Origin: Nitrosarchaeum sp. | GTDB taxonomy: Archaea > Thermoproteota > Nitrososphaeria > Nitrososphaerales > Nitrosopumilaceae | Assembly: GCA_016234975.1 (NCBI GenBank) | Contig: JACRND010000069.1 | Location: 1-18,980 of the forward strand | DNA: 18,980 nt | Direction of reading: 5' to 3' | Translations under genes and position numbers: made by a program | Part shown: positions 7,862 to 15,960 of the stretch, piece after piece | Numbering within the stretch: position 1 is the stretch's first letter | Layout of the letters: each line of letters opens with the position of its first letter | The notes under the pieces: model-generated | Databases searched by the model: none | Seen by the model: the letters and a program-made list of their open reading frames with translations, nothing else | What the model was told of the DNA's origin: nothing

Positions 7862-8278
7862 TTGAGCTACAAGTTTTTAGATCATGCAACTGATGCGTTC
7901 ATCGAAGTAACTGCAAGAGATCTCAAAGAGGCATTTTTGGTCACCGCTAATGCAGTGATTAATCTTACACTAGATCAAGACAAGGTAGAAGAAAAAGATC
8001 AAAAAGAAATTGTTGCACAGGGAAAAGACCTTAGATATCTTTTGTTTAGCTGGTTAGAAGAAGTGACTTTTGTCCTAATTACAGAAGGCTTTGCAATAAA
8101 AAGAATAGAACTTGAAATTCAAGAAAACAAAGGTTACAAAATTATTGCCAAAGCATATGGTGAACCGCTTGATTTTTTAAAACATAATTTCAAAGTAGAG
8201 ATCAAAGCCCCTACATTTTACGAGATGAAAATTGAGCAAAAAAATGGAGTGTTTATGAGGTTTTTACTTGATCTCTGA
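7862..8278 (+). CDS. Archease (RtcB tRNA ligase cofactor)
   Basis: A 138-residue archease, the small protein that promotes guanylylation and turnover of the RNA ligase RtcB in tRNA splicing and repair. The N-terminal metal-binding signature DHATDAFIEV starts at residue 7, and the conserved acidic residue next to the C-terminus is present (RFLLDL); both are needed for metal coordination in the family. The start is a TTG at 7862; a TATA-like TAAATTAATAATT is centred about 27 nt upstream, so the mRNA is probably leaderless. RtcB is not in the window, so the partner must be encoded elsewhere. The gene stands alone between two envelope-protein genes. Confidence 0.93.
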   Translation: MSYKFLDHATDAFIEVTARDLKEAFLVTANAVINLTLDQDKVEEKDQKEIVAQGKDLRYLLFSWLEEVTFVLITEGFAIKRIELEIQENKGYKIIAKAYGEPLDFLKHNFKVEIKAPTFYEMKIEQKNGVFMRFLLDL

Positions 8279-8357
8279 ATTTGGTGAAATTTTATTATCA
8301 AATCCATAGAAGAATTTATCCGTGTTTTTTAAAAGCAAATGTATTCCATTTCATATT

Positions 8358-9839
8358 ATGCTCACAAAATTAGGGGTATTTGCAGTATTTTCGTTATTTG
8401 TATTGATTATGGTGCCAGTCTATGCAGAGGTCACCACGGTATCTATGAAAAAAAGTTTTTACACTATTAATGAAAATATCTCATTTTTTGGAACTGAAAA
8501 TGAAGGTGGTAATATAATCACAGTAGTTGTGAGAGGCCCTAATGGAGATGCAAAATTGCTCGGTGGTTTTTCAGATCCTCAAGGAGAGTATGAAACAATT
8601 CCAAAAAGTGTGAAAAATATTTTTCCATTAAAGGGAATTTACAATGTAACAGCATTTGTTGACAGAATTGAAGAGGGTATATCTATGCAGTTAGAATTTG
8701 ATGGGGAGAGAGTTGCTATAATTCCTGACTTTGTATTAGCACTTAATTCAATTCAAGATAAAACAATTGAGGAAAAAAAGACTCTAGTTTTTACTCCGAC
8801 ATTGACTGAATCAATAACAGGTGTCATATTCAGTCTTGAAAAAAATCCACCATCAGGTGCATCCATCAATAATGAAACAGGAAAATTTGTATGGACTCCA
8901 ACAGAATTTCAAGGTCCAGCTTCATATGTTTTTGATATTGTAGTGAAAAAAGGAGCATCAGAAGACAGAGAAAACATAAAGATTACTGTGACTGAAGCAG
9001 CCCCCATAATACAAACAGAATCAATGCCAGAACCGGAACCAACACAAACAATAGAATCTGAACCAACGCCAGAACCAGAAGTTAAGGAATTGGGAATTGC
9101 ACCTTTTGTGGATCCTACAAAAGATCCACAATCTTATGTTGATAGATACAATAATGAACCAAAATACAAAGAGTGGTTTGATAAAACATATCCAGAATAT
9201 TCCTCGATTTATCAAGCAGTAGGTTTGGAAAAACCAAAAGAGATAGCACCTTTTGTGGATCCTACCCTTGATCCACAGTTTTACATTGACAGATACAATA
9301 ATGAACCAAAATTCAAGGATTGGTTTGATCAAAACTATCCAGATATGACAATTTATGACGCAGTTGGATTAGAAAAGTCAGAAATCAAAGAACAAGAAAG
9401 TGGGCAATGTGGTACAGGAACAATACTAGTTGAGAGAGTATGTATAGTTGACGAAAATCTACAAGAAGGTGGTGGATGTCTGATTGCCACTGCAGCATAT
9501 GGCTCTGAGATGGCACCACAGGTGCAATTTCTCAGAGAGATAAGAGATAACAAAGTGATGAGTACTGCGTCAGGAATTTCATTTATGGCTGGATTTAACC
9601 AATTATACTATTCATTCTCACCTACAATTGCTGATCTGGAAAGAGAGAATCCAGCATTCAAAGAAATTGTAAAAATTGGAATCACTCCAATGTTATCATC
9701 ACTTTCAATCATGTCAGCAGCTGATTCAGAGCAAGAAATTGTAGGATATGGGATTGGAGTGATTTTGATGAATGTTGGAATGTATTTTGTAGCACCAGTC
9801 ATGTTGTTTTATAGTATTAAAAAGGCAAAAACACATTAA
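8358..9839 (+). CDS. Large exported Ig-like / CFI-box-type surface protein with two 49-residue repeats
   Basis: A 493-residue exported protein of unknown role. Residues 1-23 form a signal peptide ending VYA. Residues 24-120 are a beta-rich domain starting with the thaumarchaeal pattern of an extracellular sandwich; 125-213 resemble a putative-Ig/cadherin-like domain (FTPTLTESITGVIFSL, FVWTPTEFQGPASY). A Pro-Glu linker (223-243) leads to two tandem repeats at 247-295 and 296-344 (IAPFVDPTxDPQ, DRYNNEPK, WFD, YPxx, AVGLEK). After a Cys pair (C351, C362) comes GGGCLIATAAYGSE (371-384), the CFI-box-CTERM type signature, followed by a hydrophobic C-terminus with a membrane segment at about 464-485. 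An in-frame GTG lies at 8322, but the TATA box TTTTTTAAAAG overlaps that stretch and sits 27 nt before the ATG at 8358, so the ATG is preferred. It is likely anchored to the cell surface. Confidence 0.85.
   Translation: MLTKLGVFAVFSLFVLIMVPVYAEVTTVSMKKSFYTINENISFFGTENEGGNIITVVVRGPNGDAKLLGGFSDPQGEYETIPKSVKNIFPLKGIYNVTAFVDRIEEGISMQLEFDGERVAIIPDFVLALNSIQDKTIEEKKTLVFTPTLTESITGVIFSLEKNPPSGASINNETGKFVWTPTEFQGPASYVFDIVVKKGASEDRENIKITVTEAAPIIQTESMPEPEPTQTIESEPTPEPEVKELGIAPFVDPTKDPQSYVDRYNNEPKYKEWFDKTYPEYSSIYQAVGLEKPKEIAPFVDPTLDPQFYIDRYNNEPKFKDWFDQNYPDMTIYDAVGLEKSEIKEQESGQCGTGTILVERVCIVDENLQEGGGCLIATAAYGSEMAPQVQFLREIRDNKVMSTASGISFMAGFNQLYYSFSPTIADLERENPAFKEIVKIGITPMLSSLSIMSAADSEQEIVGYGIGVILMNVGMYFVAPVMLFYSIKKAKTH
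9096..9389 (+). repeat. Two tandem 147-bp in-frame repeats
   Basis: Units at 9096-9242 and 9243-9389 share long identical runs such as GCACCTTTTGTGGATCCTAC and AGATACAATAATGAACCAAA. They encode 49-residue repeats with conserved DRYNNEPK and AVGLEK. The length is a multiple of three, so copy number can change without breaking the frame. Confidence 0.9.
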
Positions 9840-9869
9840 GTTTTTAATCATATGTACATTTACGAAAAC

Positions 9870-10016
9870 ATGGGCAAATTAAGCAGAAATCTTAGAATTT
9901 GTGGAGATTGTGGAATCGTTTACACTTCTGTTAGTTTGACAAAATACATTGATCAATGTCCAATATGTAATTCGAAAAGATATGAGGCAATGCCAATTAG
10001 AACAGATATCGACTAG
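9870..10016 (+). CDS. Small zinc-ribbon protein, 48 residues
   Basis: A mini-protein with two CxxC knuckles, C11-G-D-C14 and C30-P-I-C33, forming a compact zinc ribbon between basic flanks. The function is not recognised; such ribbons in archaea are often nucleic-acid or ribosome associated. The ATG at 9870 is chosen because a TATA-like TTTTTAATC at 9840-9849 is about 26 nt upstream, giving a leaderless mRNA. An in-frame ATG at 9852 would add six residues but would lie within the promoter spacer. It stands alone, 30 bp after the CFI-box gene and 90 bp before thioredoxin, each with its own promoter. Confidence 0.75.
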   Translation: MGKLSRNLRICGDCGIVYTSVSLTKYIDQCPICNSKRYEAMPIRTDID

Positions 10017-10106
10017 AAAAATCCAATCCAGAAAAACATTGTAAAAAAATTATTTGAAAAAACATCCAACATAGATTTTTTAATAGAATCAAATTGTTTG
10101 TGATTA

Positions 10107-10508
10107 TTGTCAGATGATCCTGAAATTGAGAGAATAAAACAAAGGAAACTCGAAGAAATGATAAGACAGCAAAATCAGCCTCATATTCAACCAGGAATTA
10201 TTGATCTGAATGATACAAATTTTACTCAAATAATTTCTGCAGAGAACCCTACACTAGTTGATTTTTGGGCAGATTGGTGTGGTCCATGCAAGATGATGCA
10301 TCCAATATTTGAGAGTCTTTCAAAGAAATATCCAAAAATAAAATTTGCTAGAGTCAATGTGGATCAAAACCAAAACATTGCAATGAGATTTGCAGTACAA
10401 TCAATTCCGATGTTTATCATGTTCAGATCAGGGCAAATAGTTGATAAAATGATGGGTGCAGTTGGTGCACCAGGAATTCATATGATCTGCAAAAAATATT
10501 CAGACTAG
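10107..10508 (+). CDS. Thioredoxin
   Basis: A 133-residue thioredoxin that reduces protein disulfides in the cytosol. The active site WCGPC has Cys at 58 and 61; cis-Pro101 lies in SIPMF. A charged 28-residue helical extension (residues 2-22 rich in Glu, Arg, Lys, Gln) precedes the fold and is longer than in bacterial TrxA. The TTG at 10107 is taken as start because the TATA-like TTTTTTAATAG is about 27 nt upstream, implying a leaderless transcript with a TTG initiator. The last two codons converge on the end of infB, with stop codons overlapping. No thioredoxin reductase gene is in the window. Confidence 0.94.
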   Translation: MSDDPEIERIKQRKLEEMIRQQNQPHIQPGIIDLNDTNFTQIISAENPTLVDFWADWCGPCKMMHPIFESLSKKYPKIKFARVNVDQNQNIAMRFAVQSIPMFIMFRSGQIVDKMMGAVGAPGIHMICKKYSD

Positions 10509-12287
10509 TAAGCGTAAGCTGCATCTTTACTTCGTTGAATTTCTATAATTTTATTTAGAATTTCTTGTTCCTCTGAACTAAGCTTATGCATGAATTTGGC
10601 AAGTAGTTTTTTTGCTTCATGTGATGGTGGAAATGTATAGAATACTTCTTCTTCAAAAATATGTCTGCCAATTGTTACGCCTTGAACAGAGCATGCGACC
10701 TCTTGTCCCGTTTTGGCAGAAGTTACAGTTTTTTTATCAAGTTGAAGTTGGTGAACTAGACCAATTCGCTTTCCATCTTTATTCATAAAAGGAACTTTTT
10801 GTTTCAGAGTTCCAACATCTATTCTAATTCCAAATACTGCAGGATCGGTATTTCTAAAAACATAACCTTTGAGAAATGTGAATTTTGAAATCGGGGTTAG
10901 TTCTGCAAAAACTGCATCCTCTTCATTGGCAGTGTCTTCACTAACCCAGGCATTATAATTATCAATCAGACTGTAAATTATTCTATCTTCAAAAATTTTG
11001 ATGTGACTGTCTTCTGATTCTTCTTTTGCGTCAGGAAGTACCTTGACATTAAAGGCCAAGATTACACCTAGATGCCTGTCATTTTCTTTGATGGCTTTGG
11101 CTTCCATGATGTCTCGACGATTCACCGGTCCAATGTCTGCTTTAGCTATTGGCACTTGAGAGCGTCTTAGCATCTCAACTATTGCCTCAAGGGAGCCTAT
11201 AGTGTCACATTTTAAAACAATGCCATCTGTTTCTGTATCAATAAATACAGATTTCATTTCTGATTCTATTAGTTTAGTATATTTTGCAATATCAGCTTCG
11301 CTTGATGCAACATAAAGAGTACTACCAGGCAAAACACCTTCAAGGTCAGGTGATGCAATTTTGAGTCCGGCAGCTGCATTAACATTTTGTACTGGTTTGA
11401 ATTTATCCCTAGGATCTCTCATTTCATCAAGTGGTTTTGGTAAAAGAATTGCTTTTGGTTTTGTTACAATAACTGAATCTCTTTTTGCAACAACTATGGT
11501 GTCACCTTTTTTGATACTGCCATCAATTAGTATGATATTAGCTGTATGTCCCAGTCCAGGTTCTTCATTTACTTCAAGTACTATTCCTCTTGATTCTTTT
11601 TCTTTCTGATCTAAATCTTTTTTGCAAGTATTGTTGTGTCAATCCAACTAATACTGCAAGTAATTCAGGTATTCCAACTCCAGATCTTGCAGAGATTGGT
11701 ACAATTGCAATTTCGGATTTAAAGTCTTTAACTCGATAAAATGCCTCGGATTGATACCCCAAAATTGATAGTGTTCCTACTACGTCATAGATTTTTTGAT
11801 CAAGATCAGTTTGAATAAACGCGTCTTGTTCTTTGATTGCCTGTGTGATAAATTTAGTTTCTGATTTTCTCCATCCGGATATTTGATCACATTTGTTTAG
11901 CGCAACAACAAATGGAACTTTTCTGCTCTGCAGAATTTTTAGGCTCTCATTTGTTTGTGGTTGAAATCCTCTGTTAACATCAACTACTAGTATTGCAATA
12001 TCAGCTGCAGAGCCGCCTCTTGCTCTAAGATTTGTAAAAACCTCGTGTCCAGGTGTGTCAATTACTAAAATTCCAGGAACTTGGTTTTCTGATTCTTGTA
12101 ATTTTTTGTATAGTTGACCACATGTTTCTTTAATCGTTTCAGTTGGAAGAAAACTTGCACCAATATGTTGAGTGATGCCTCCGGCTTCTCTACCTTGAAC
12201 GCCAGTGCCTCTAATTCTATCTAAGAGAGATGTTTTACCAGAGTCTACGTGACCTAGAACTACCACGATGGGTTGACGAATTTGCAA
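10505..12287 (-). pseudogene. infB: Translation initiation factor aIF5B/IF-2, full length but frameshifted at an A6 tract
   Basis: GTPase that promotes subunit joining and initiator tRNA placement. The two parts together make about 593 residues, the normal aIF5B length. Part one (from TTG 12287) has G1 GHVDSGKT at 12-19, G3 DTPGH at 77-81, G4 NKCD at 131-134 and G5 ISA at 198-200. After residue 223, at six A's (11618-11623), the frame ends in 14 nonsense residues. Removing one A restores a continuous frame (DLDQKEKESRGIVLEVNEE...) into domain II (GHTANIILIDGSIKKGDTI) and domains III-IV, ending at 10505. The TTG start has GAGTGATC upstream, overlapping the ndk stop. It is the last gene of the rpl7ae-rps28e-rpl24e-ndk-infB operon. 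A homopolymer sequencing error is the simplest explanation; +1 frameshifting or transcript slippage is not excluded. Confidence 0.92.
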
Positions 12288-12292
12288 TCAGA

Positions 12293-12694
12293 TCACTCAA
12301 ATGCTACCCTCGATTCGTGATCAAAACTTTCCTGTGAATCAGATGCATGAATGATATTGTCACTAAATCCCAATCCAAAATCCCCACGTATTGAACCAGG
12401 TGTTGCTTCAAAGGACTTTGTTGCGCCAATCATGATTCGTGTAGTTGCAATCGCATTGTTTCCCTCAATTATTGCTGCAACAACTGGGCCTGATGTGATA
12501 AATGATGTAAGTTCACTAAAGAATGGTTTGTCTTTATGAACTCCATAGAAATTTTCAGCTTGCTTTTGTGTAAATGTAAACATCTTTAATTTTAAAAGTT
12601 TGAATCCCTTTCTTTCAAATCTGGCAATGACTTCACCAGTAAGTTTTCTAGCTACTGCGTCTGGCTTTACAATGAAAAGAGTATGTTCAGTCAA
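12293..12694 (-). CDS. ndk: Nucleoside diphosphate kinase
   Basis: A 133-residue enzyme transferring the terminal phosphate of ATP to NDPs through a phosphohistidine, balancing NTP pools. Family features are TLFIVKPDAV at 5-14, GATKSFEATPGSIRGDFG at 90-107, and catalytic H116 in NIIHASDS. An in-frame GTG at 12742 would add 16 residues encoded within rpl24e; the TTG at 12694 is preferred because it lies two bases after the rpl24e stop and the protein then begins MTEHTLFIVKPD as in homologues. Two bases of spacing upstream and 5 bp before the infB start show tight operon coupling. GTP made by NDK is the fuel of the neighbouring aIF5B. Confidence 0.95.
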   Translation of the reverse strand: MTEHTLFIVKPDAVARKLTGEVIARFERKGFKLLKLKMFTFTQKQAENFYGVHKDKPFFSELTSFITSGPVVAAIIEGNNAIATTRIMIGATKSFEATPGSIRGDFGLGFSDNIIHASDSQESFDHESRVAFE

Positions 12695-12696
12695 TT

Positions 12697-12900
12697 TTAC
12701 TTCTTGTGTTGAATTCCGCCCTTGACGTATTTTTTGGTCCACTTTAATTTTCTTGGATCACGTTTTAGTTCCAGTGCGTTTTTCTTGCATTTTGCTGAAC
12801 AAAACCATAAAACAGTTCCGTCATTTTTTGCAAGCATCGTACCTGAACCTTTTGCAACAGGTCTTGCACAAAAACTGCATGGTTTTACTAAAAGACTCAT
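12697..12900 (-). CDS. rpl24e: 50S ribosomal protein L24e
   Basis: A 67-residue zinc ribosomal protein of the large subunit. The zinc ligands are C8-x2-C11 and C34-x3-C38, within CSFCARPVAKGSG and WFCSAKCKK, followed by a basic helix rich in Lys and Arg that contacts rRNA. The ATG is preceded by AGGTGAAATAG, a good Shine-Dalgarno. It is the third gene of the L7Ae-S28e-L24e-NDK-aIF5B operon, 9 bp after rps28e. Confidence 0.96.
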   Translation of the reverse strand: MSLLVKPCSFCARPVAKGSGTMLAKNDGTVLWFCSAKCKKNALELKRDPRKLKWTKKYVKGGIQHKK

Positions 12901-12909
12901 CTATTTCAC

Positions 12910-13122
12910 CTAATGAATTTTCTTTGCTTCTCTTTCTGTTTCTCGTAGCATTAGAATTTCTCCTATTCTAACGGAACCTTTTACATTTCTAGTAAGAATT
13001 CTACCTTTATCTTTACCAGAAAGAACTTTTACTCTAACTTGAATAACTTCGCCAGCAATACCAGTCCTACCAACAATTTGGATAATTTCAGATTGAGTTA
13101 CATCGTCAGTTGTAGTGCTCAT
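12910..13122 (-). CDS. rps28e: 30S ribosomal protein S28e
   Basis: A 70-residue OB-fold small-subunit protein found in archaea and eukaryotes, located near the mRNA exit. The central [27 protein letters not shown] and the C-terminal LMLRETERE motif are diagnostic. The start overlaps the rpl7ae stop by 4 bp (ATGA), with AGGTGG about 14 nt upstream, so translation is coupled to L7Ae. Confidence 0.96.
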   Translation of the reverse strand: MSTTTDDVTQSEIIQIVGRTGIAGEVIQVRVKVLSGKDKGRILTRNVKGSVRIGEILMLRETEREAKKIH

Positions 13123-13505
13123 TTACTAGTCTTTCCACCTTTAATTTTAGCAATTGCTGATACAACTTGATCAACTATGTGTTGTGCATCACCAGCATCT
13201 AAAATTGCTGCAGCAGCAGAAGTAATGTCAATGCCTAAAGACTTTCCTAATTCTTGTTTGCTTGGAACAAATGCATATGCTGCACCCTGTTCTTCACATA
13301 GAATCGGAAGATGAGCTACTACCTCTGGTGGTTCAACATCTTCGGCTATAACGATTAGTTTGCTTGTTCCTCGTTCAATTGCCTTTGTGGCTTCATTGGT
13401 TCCTTTCTTTACTTTACCGCTGGTAGATGCGACTCTAACAGCCTCTAAGATTGGATTTACGAGTTCTTCAGGCGTCTCAAATTTTACATAATAAGCTTTA
13501 CCCAT
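13119..13505 (-). CDS. rpl7ae: 50S ribosomal protein L7Ae
   Basis: A 128-residue kink-turn binding protein that serves both the ribosome and, in archaea, box C/D and H/ACA RNPs and RNase P. The RNA-binding signature [14 protein letters not shown] is at 33-46, with [15 protein letters not shown] at 53-67. The ATG follows GGGTGAC by 5 nt. It opens the rps28e-rpl24e-ndk-infB string; a TATA-like box inside the end of glmM suggests the operon can be transcribed independently of glmM. Confidence 0.96.
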   Translation of the reverse strand: MGKAYYVKFETPEELVNPILEAVRVASTSGKVKKGTNEATKAIERGTSKLIVIAEDVEPPEVVAHLPILCEEQGAAYAFVPSKQELGKSLGIDITSAAAAILDAGDAQHIVDQVVSAIAKIKGGKTSK

Positions 13506-13546
13506 ACTATGTCACCCTTTAGGGATCATTCTCCATTCCAATCATG

Positions 13547-14917
13547 CTAGCGATTGGTTTTAAAAGTGTTATCGGAAATGACAGACTTGACTTTTTGGAG
13601 GTATTTTGACATCAAAATGTCTAGTTTTTGCTGACTTTCTGCTTCTCCATATATTCTAATGATGGGTTCTGTTCCACTAGGTCTAATCATTACCCAGTTT
13701 TTAGAATTATTTGTGATTTTGATGCCATCAGTTGTATCCGAATTTGGGAATTCTTCATTTAGTGATTGTATTAGTTTTTTAGAATCTTCTGGAGAGCAAG
13801 CAACTTTATCTTTTGTTGTAAAAGAAGGTGGAAGACTAGAAATTTCTTCAGATAATGTTTTTTTAGAGGTGGCTAAAAGTTCCAGCATTAAAGCTAATGT
13901 CATACAGCCATCTCTTACCTGATTATGTTTTCCAAACATGAATCCACCATTTTCTTCAAAACCAATCAATGCGTTTGTTGGCACCATCTTTCGTGATACT
14001 TCTACACTTCCAACTTTGGTTCGTATTACTTGTGAATTAAATTCATTTGCAACAAGTTCTATGTTTGAACCAGAATTCAAACAAGTGACAACTAAAGAAT
14101 TTGGATTTTTTTGTAAGATGAATTTTGTGAGAACCAGTGCAGACTTGTCACCAGTAAGTATCTCTCCATTATTATCACAGAAAATACTTCGATCACCATC
14201 ACCGTCAAATGCAATTCCAAGATCTGCATTATTTTGTTGAACTGTTTTAGAAAGTTTAGAAAGATTTTGTGGAGTTGGTTCTGAACCACGTCCAGAAAAT
14301 AAGCCATCAATTTTTTCATTGATCAGAAATGTTTTACATCCAAGCAATCTACAAAAGATAGGTGCAGTTACTGCCTGTGCTCCATTTCCTAAATCCAAAA
14401 CAACTTTAAGATTTTTTGATTTTATTTTCTGCGAATCTACTTGGGAGATTATTCCACTAACATAAACATCAATTGCTCTGTCTTCTTTTTCTGTAATTCC
14501 CCACTTTGAAGGATTTTTTATCCAATTTTTTTTCAGAAATATATCTTCAATTATCAATTCGTCCGCTCTTGAAATTTCCACACCATCTTTTGCAGCGGGT
14601 TTGATGCCATTGTATTGTGGTGGATTATGAGACGCGGTGATCATTATTCCACCAGAATAGCCAAGTTTCTTTACAGCATACTCAAGACATGGTGTCGGTA
14701 CAAGTCCTGCGTTATTGCAATCAAGCCCAACATAATTTAGTGCAGAACATACAACTTTTGCAATTATTGGACTAGAGTCTCTTCCATCATATCCAACTAA
14801 TATTGGTCCTTTTTTGAAATATGTTGCAATTGCTAATGTCATGTCATGTACAAATTCTAAGGTGAAATCTTCAGAAAAGACTCCTCGAATTCCATTAGTT
14901 CCAAAAAATTTTGCCAC
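13547..14917 (-). CDS. glmM: Phosphoglucosamine mutase / phosphomannomutase
   Basis: A 456-residue alpha-D-phosphohexomutase. The phosphoserine loop TASHNPPQYNG has catalytic S96; the Mg-binding DGDGDR is at 238-243; the sugar-binding EENGG is at 321-325; the phosphate-binding RPSGTEP is at 412-418. All four active-site loops are intact. Substrate choice (glucosamine-6-P, mannose-6-P or glucose-6-P) cannot be settled from motifs; GlmM-like use in UDP-GlcNAc synthesis for glycan or S-layer glycosylation is usual in archaea. Translation starts at GTG 14917, with FGTNGIRG following as in the family. It is divergent from tRNA-Leu, sharing a 47-bp intergenic region with TATA-like sequence for both, and precedes the rpl7ae operon by 41 bp. 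Confidence 0.9.
   Translation of the reverse strand: MAKFFGTNGIRGVFSEDFTLEFVHDMTLAIATYFKKGPILVGYDGRDSSPIIAKVVCSALNYVGLDCNNAGLVPTPCLEYAVKKLGYSGGIMITASHNPPQYNGIKPAAKDGVEISRADELIIEDIFLKKNWIKNPSKWGITEKEDRAIDVYVSGIISQVDSQKIKSKNLKVVLDLGNGAQAVTAPIFCRLLGCKTFLINEKIDGLFSGRGSEPTPQNLSKLSKTVQQNNADLGIAFDGDGDRSIFCDNNGEILTGDKSALVLTKFILQKNPNSLVVTCLNSGSNIELVANEFNSQVIRTKVGSVEVSRKMVPTNALIGFEENGGFMFGKHNQVRDGCMTLALMLELLATSKKTLSEEISSLPPSFTTKDKVACSPEDSKKLIQSLNEEFPNSDTTDGIKITNNSKNWVMIRPSGTEPIIRIYGEAESQQKLDILMSKYLQKVKSVISDNTFKTNR
13558..13565 (-). promoter_or_regulatory. Candidate promoter of the rpl7ae operon, inside the glmM 3' end
   Basis: TTTTAAAA lies 53-60 nt upstream of the rpl7ae ATG, predicting a start about 25-30 nt before the gene. 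It sits within the last codons of glmM, so the ribosomal operon may have its own promoter in addition to readthrough from glmM. Confidence 0.4.
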
Positions 14918-14964
14918 AACCTACTTCAATAATAGATAAATTTGTGTTTAATGGCAGGTCCGAT

Positions 14965-15049
14965 GCGGGAGTCGCCCAGCCTGGTCAAAGGCGTAGGGCT
15001 TAGGACCCTATCTCTTAGGAGTTCGTGGGTTCAAATCCCACCTCCCGCA
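14965..15049 (+). tRNA. tRNA-Leu (anticodon UAG)
   Basis: An 85-nt class II tRNA. Acceptor GCGGGAG pairs with CTCCCGC, the anticodon stem TAGGG/CCCTA encloses loop CTTAGGA giving anticodon TAG, the variable arm is CTC-TTAG-GAG, the T-arm GTGGG/CCCAC has a TTCAAAT loop, and the discriminator is A73 as expected for leucine. No CCA and no intron are encoded. A TATA-like GATAAATTTG lies about 26 nt upstream. Confidence 0.96.
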
Positions 15050-15106
15050 TTGGTTGTAAATTTCTGTGAATGATTAATAATGAGAAAACAGTGATCAAAA
15101 AAAGTT

Positions 15107-15955
15107 ATGAAAAAGACAGTAATCGGAATTACAGTCGTTGGGAAAGACAGAGAAGGAATAGTTGCGGCATTTACTAATTTTGTATTTGAAAATGGTGGAA
15201 ACATCGAAAAAGTAAATCAAAATGTTATCAAAGGTCTTTTTGGAATGTATATTGAAGCGTCTTTTACAAAAACAGTAGACGTAAAGAAGTTCGATTCTGG
15301 TATTCAAATCTTATCGAAAAAAGAAAAGATGGATGTAAGTACCCATCATGAAACAAATTCAGAAAAAAACATTGCAGTACTAGTTACGAAAGAATCGCAT
15401 TGTCTGGAGACAATACTTGATGCTGCCAAAAAGAAATCATTGAAAGGATGTATTTCTGTAATTATAGGAACTGAAAAAACATTAGAGTCAATAGCAAGAA
15501 AAGCAAAAATTCCATTTATCGCAATTGAAGAATCAAATCAAGAAAAAGCTGAAGAAAAGATATTGGAAGTTTGTAAAAAGCATGAAATTGATTTGATTGT
15601 ACTTGCAAGATATATGAAAATTCTTAGTCCAAACTTTGTTTGGAGATACCCAAATAGAATAATCAATATTCACCCATCATTATTGCCTGCGTTTCCAGGT
15701 GCTCTTGCATATGCACAAGCTTACGAACGAGGAACAAAAATAGTTGGTGTAACTTCTCATTATGTAACTGAAAACTTGGATCAGGGACCAATAATTTTTC
15801 AGGATTCTTTCAAAGTTGATCCAAATGACACGTTGGAGGAAATTAAATCCAAAGGTCAAAAACTTGAAGCAGATACTTTACTAAAAGCAACGAAGATGCA
15901 TTTGGAAAACAAGCTTGAAGTTCGGTGGAGAAAGGTTCATGTCAAGTCCAAGTGA
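15107..15955 (+). CDS. purU: Formyltetrahydrofolate deformylase (PurU-type)
   Basis: A 282-residue enzyme predicted to hydrolyse 10-formyltetrahydrofolate to formate and tetrahydrofolate. Residues 1-80 form an ACT domain (GKDREGIVAAFTNFVFENGG), the regulatory part that separates PurU from GAR transformylase PurN. Residues 88-282 form the formyl-transferase fold, with catalytic N187 and H189 in NIHPSLLPAFPG and D225 in TENLDQGPII. The ATG at 15107 has GTGATC upstream and a TATA-like GATTAATAATGA near 15072-15083. It is followed after 5 bp by a creatininase-family gene, so the two form an operon. Whether the archaeal folate-type cofactor is tetrahydrofolate itself cannot be told from the sequence. 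Confidence 0.92.
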   Translation: MKKTVIGITVVGKDREGIVAAFTNFVFENGGNIEKVNQNVIKGLFGMYIEASFTKTVDVKKFDSGIQILSKKEKMDVSTHHETNSEKNIAVLVTKESHCLETILDAAKKKSLKGCISVIIGTEKTLESIARKAKIPFIAIEESNQEKAEEKILEVCKKHEIDLIVLARYMKILSPNFVWRYPNRIINIHPSLLPAFPGALAYAQAYERGTKIVGVTSHYVTENLDQGPIIFQDSFKVDPNDTLEEIKSKGQKLEADTLLKATKMHLENKLEVRWRKVHVKSK

Positions 15956-15960
15956 ATTAA

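Noticed and set aside
9021..9332. 103-codon reverse ORF rich in Trp, Phe and Ile
   Set aside because: It is the complement of the Pro/Glu linker and tandem repeats of the CFI-box protein, which explains its composition.
9096..9389. CRISPR-like or intergenic tandem repeat
   Set aside because: Only two units of 147 bp, both in frame within a protein gene, with no spacers.
11618..11623. Canonical -1 slippery heptamer A AAA AAG for infB
   Set aside because: The zero-frame phase is CAA AAA AGA and the needed shift is +1, so the dnaX-type -1 mechanism does not fit.
14965..15049. Integration site at tRNA-Leu
   Set aside because: No integrase gene and no repeat of the tRNA 3' end were seen downstream within the window.
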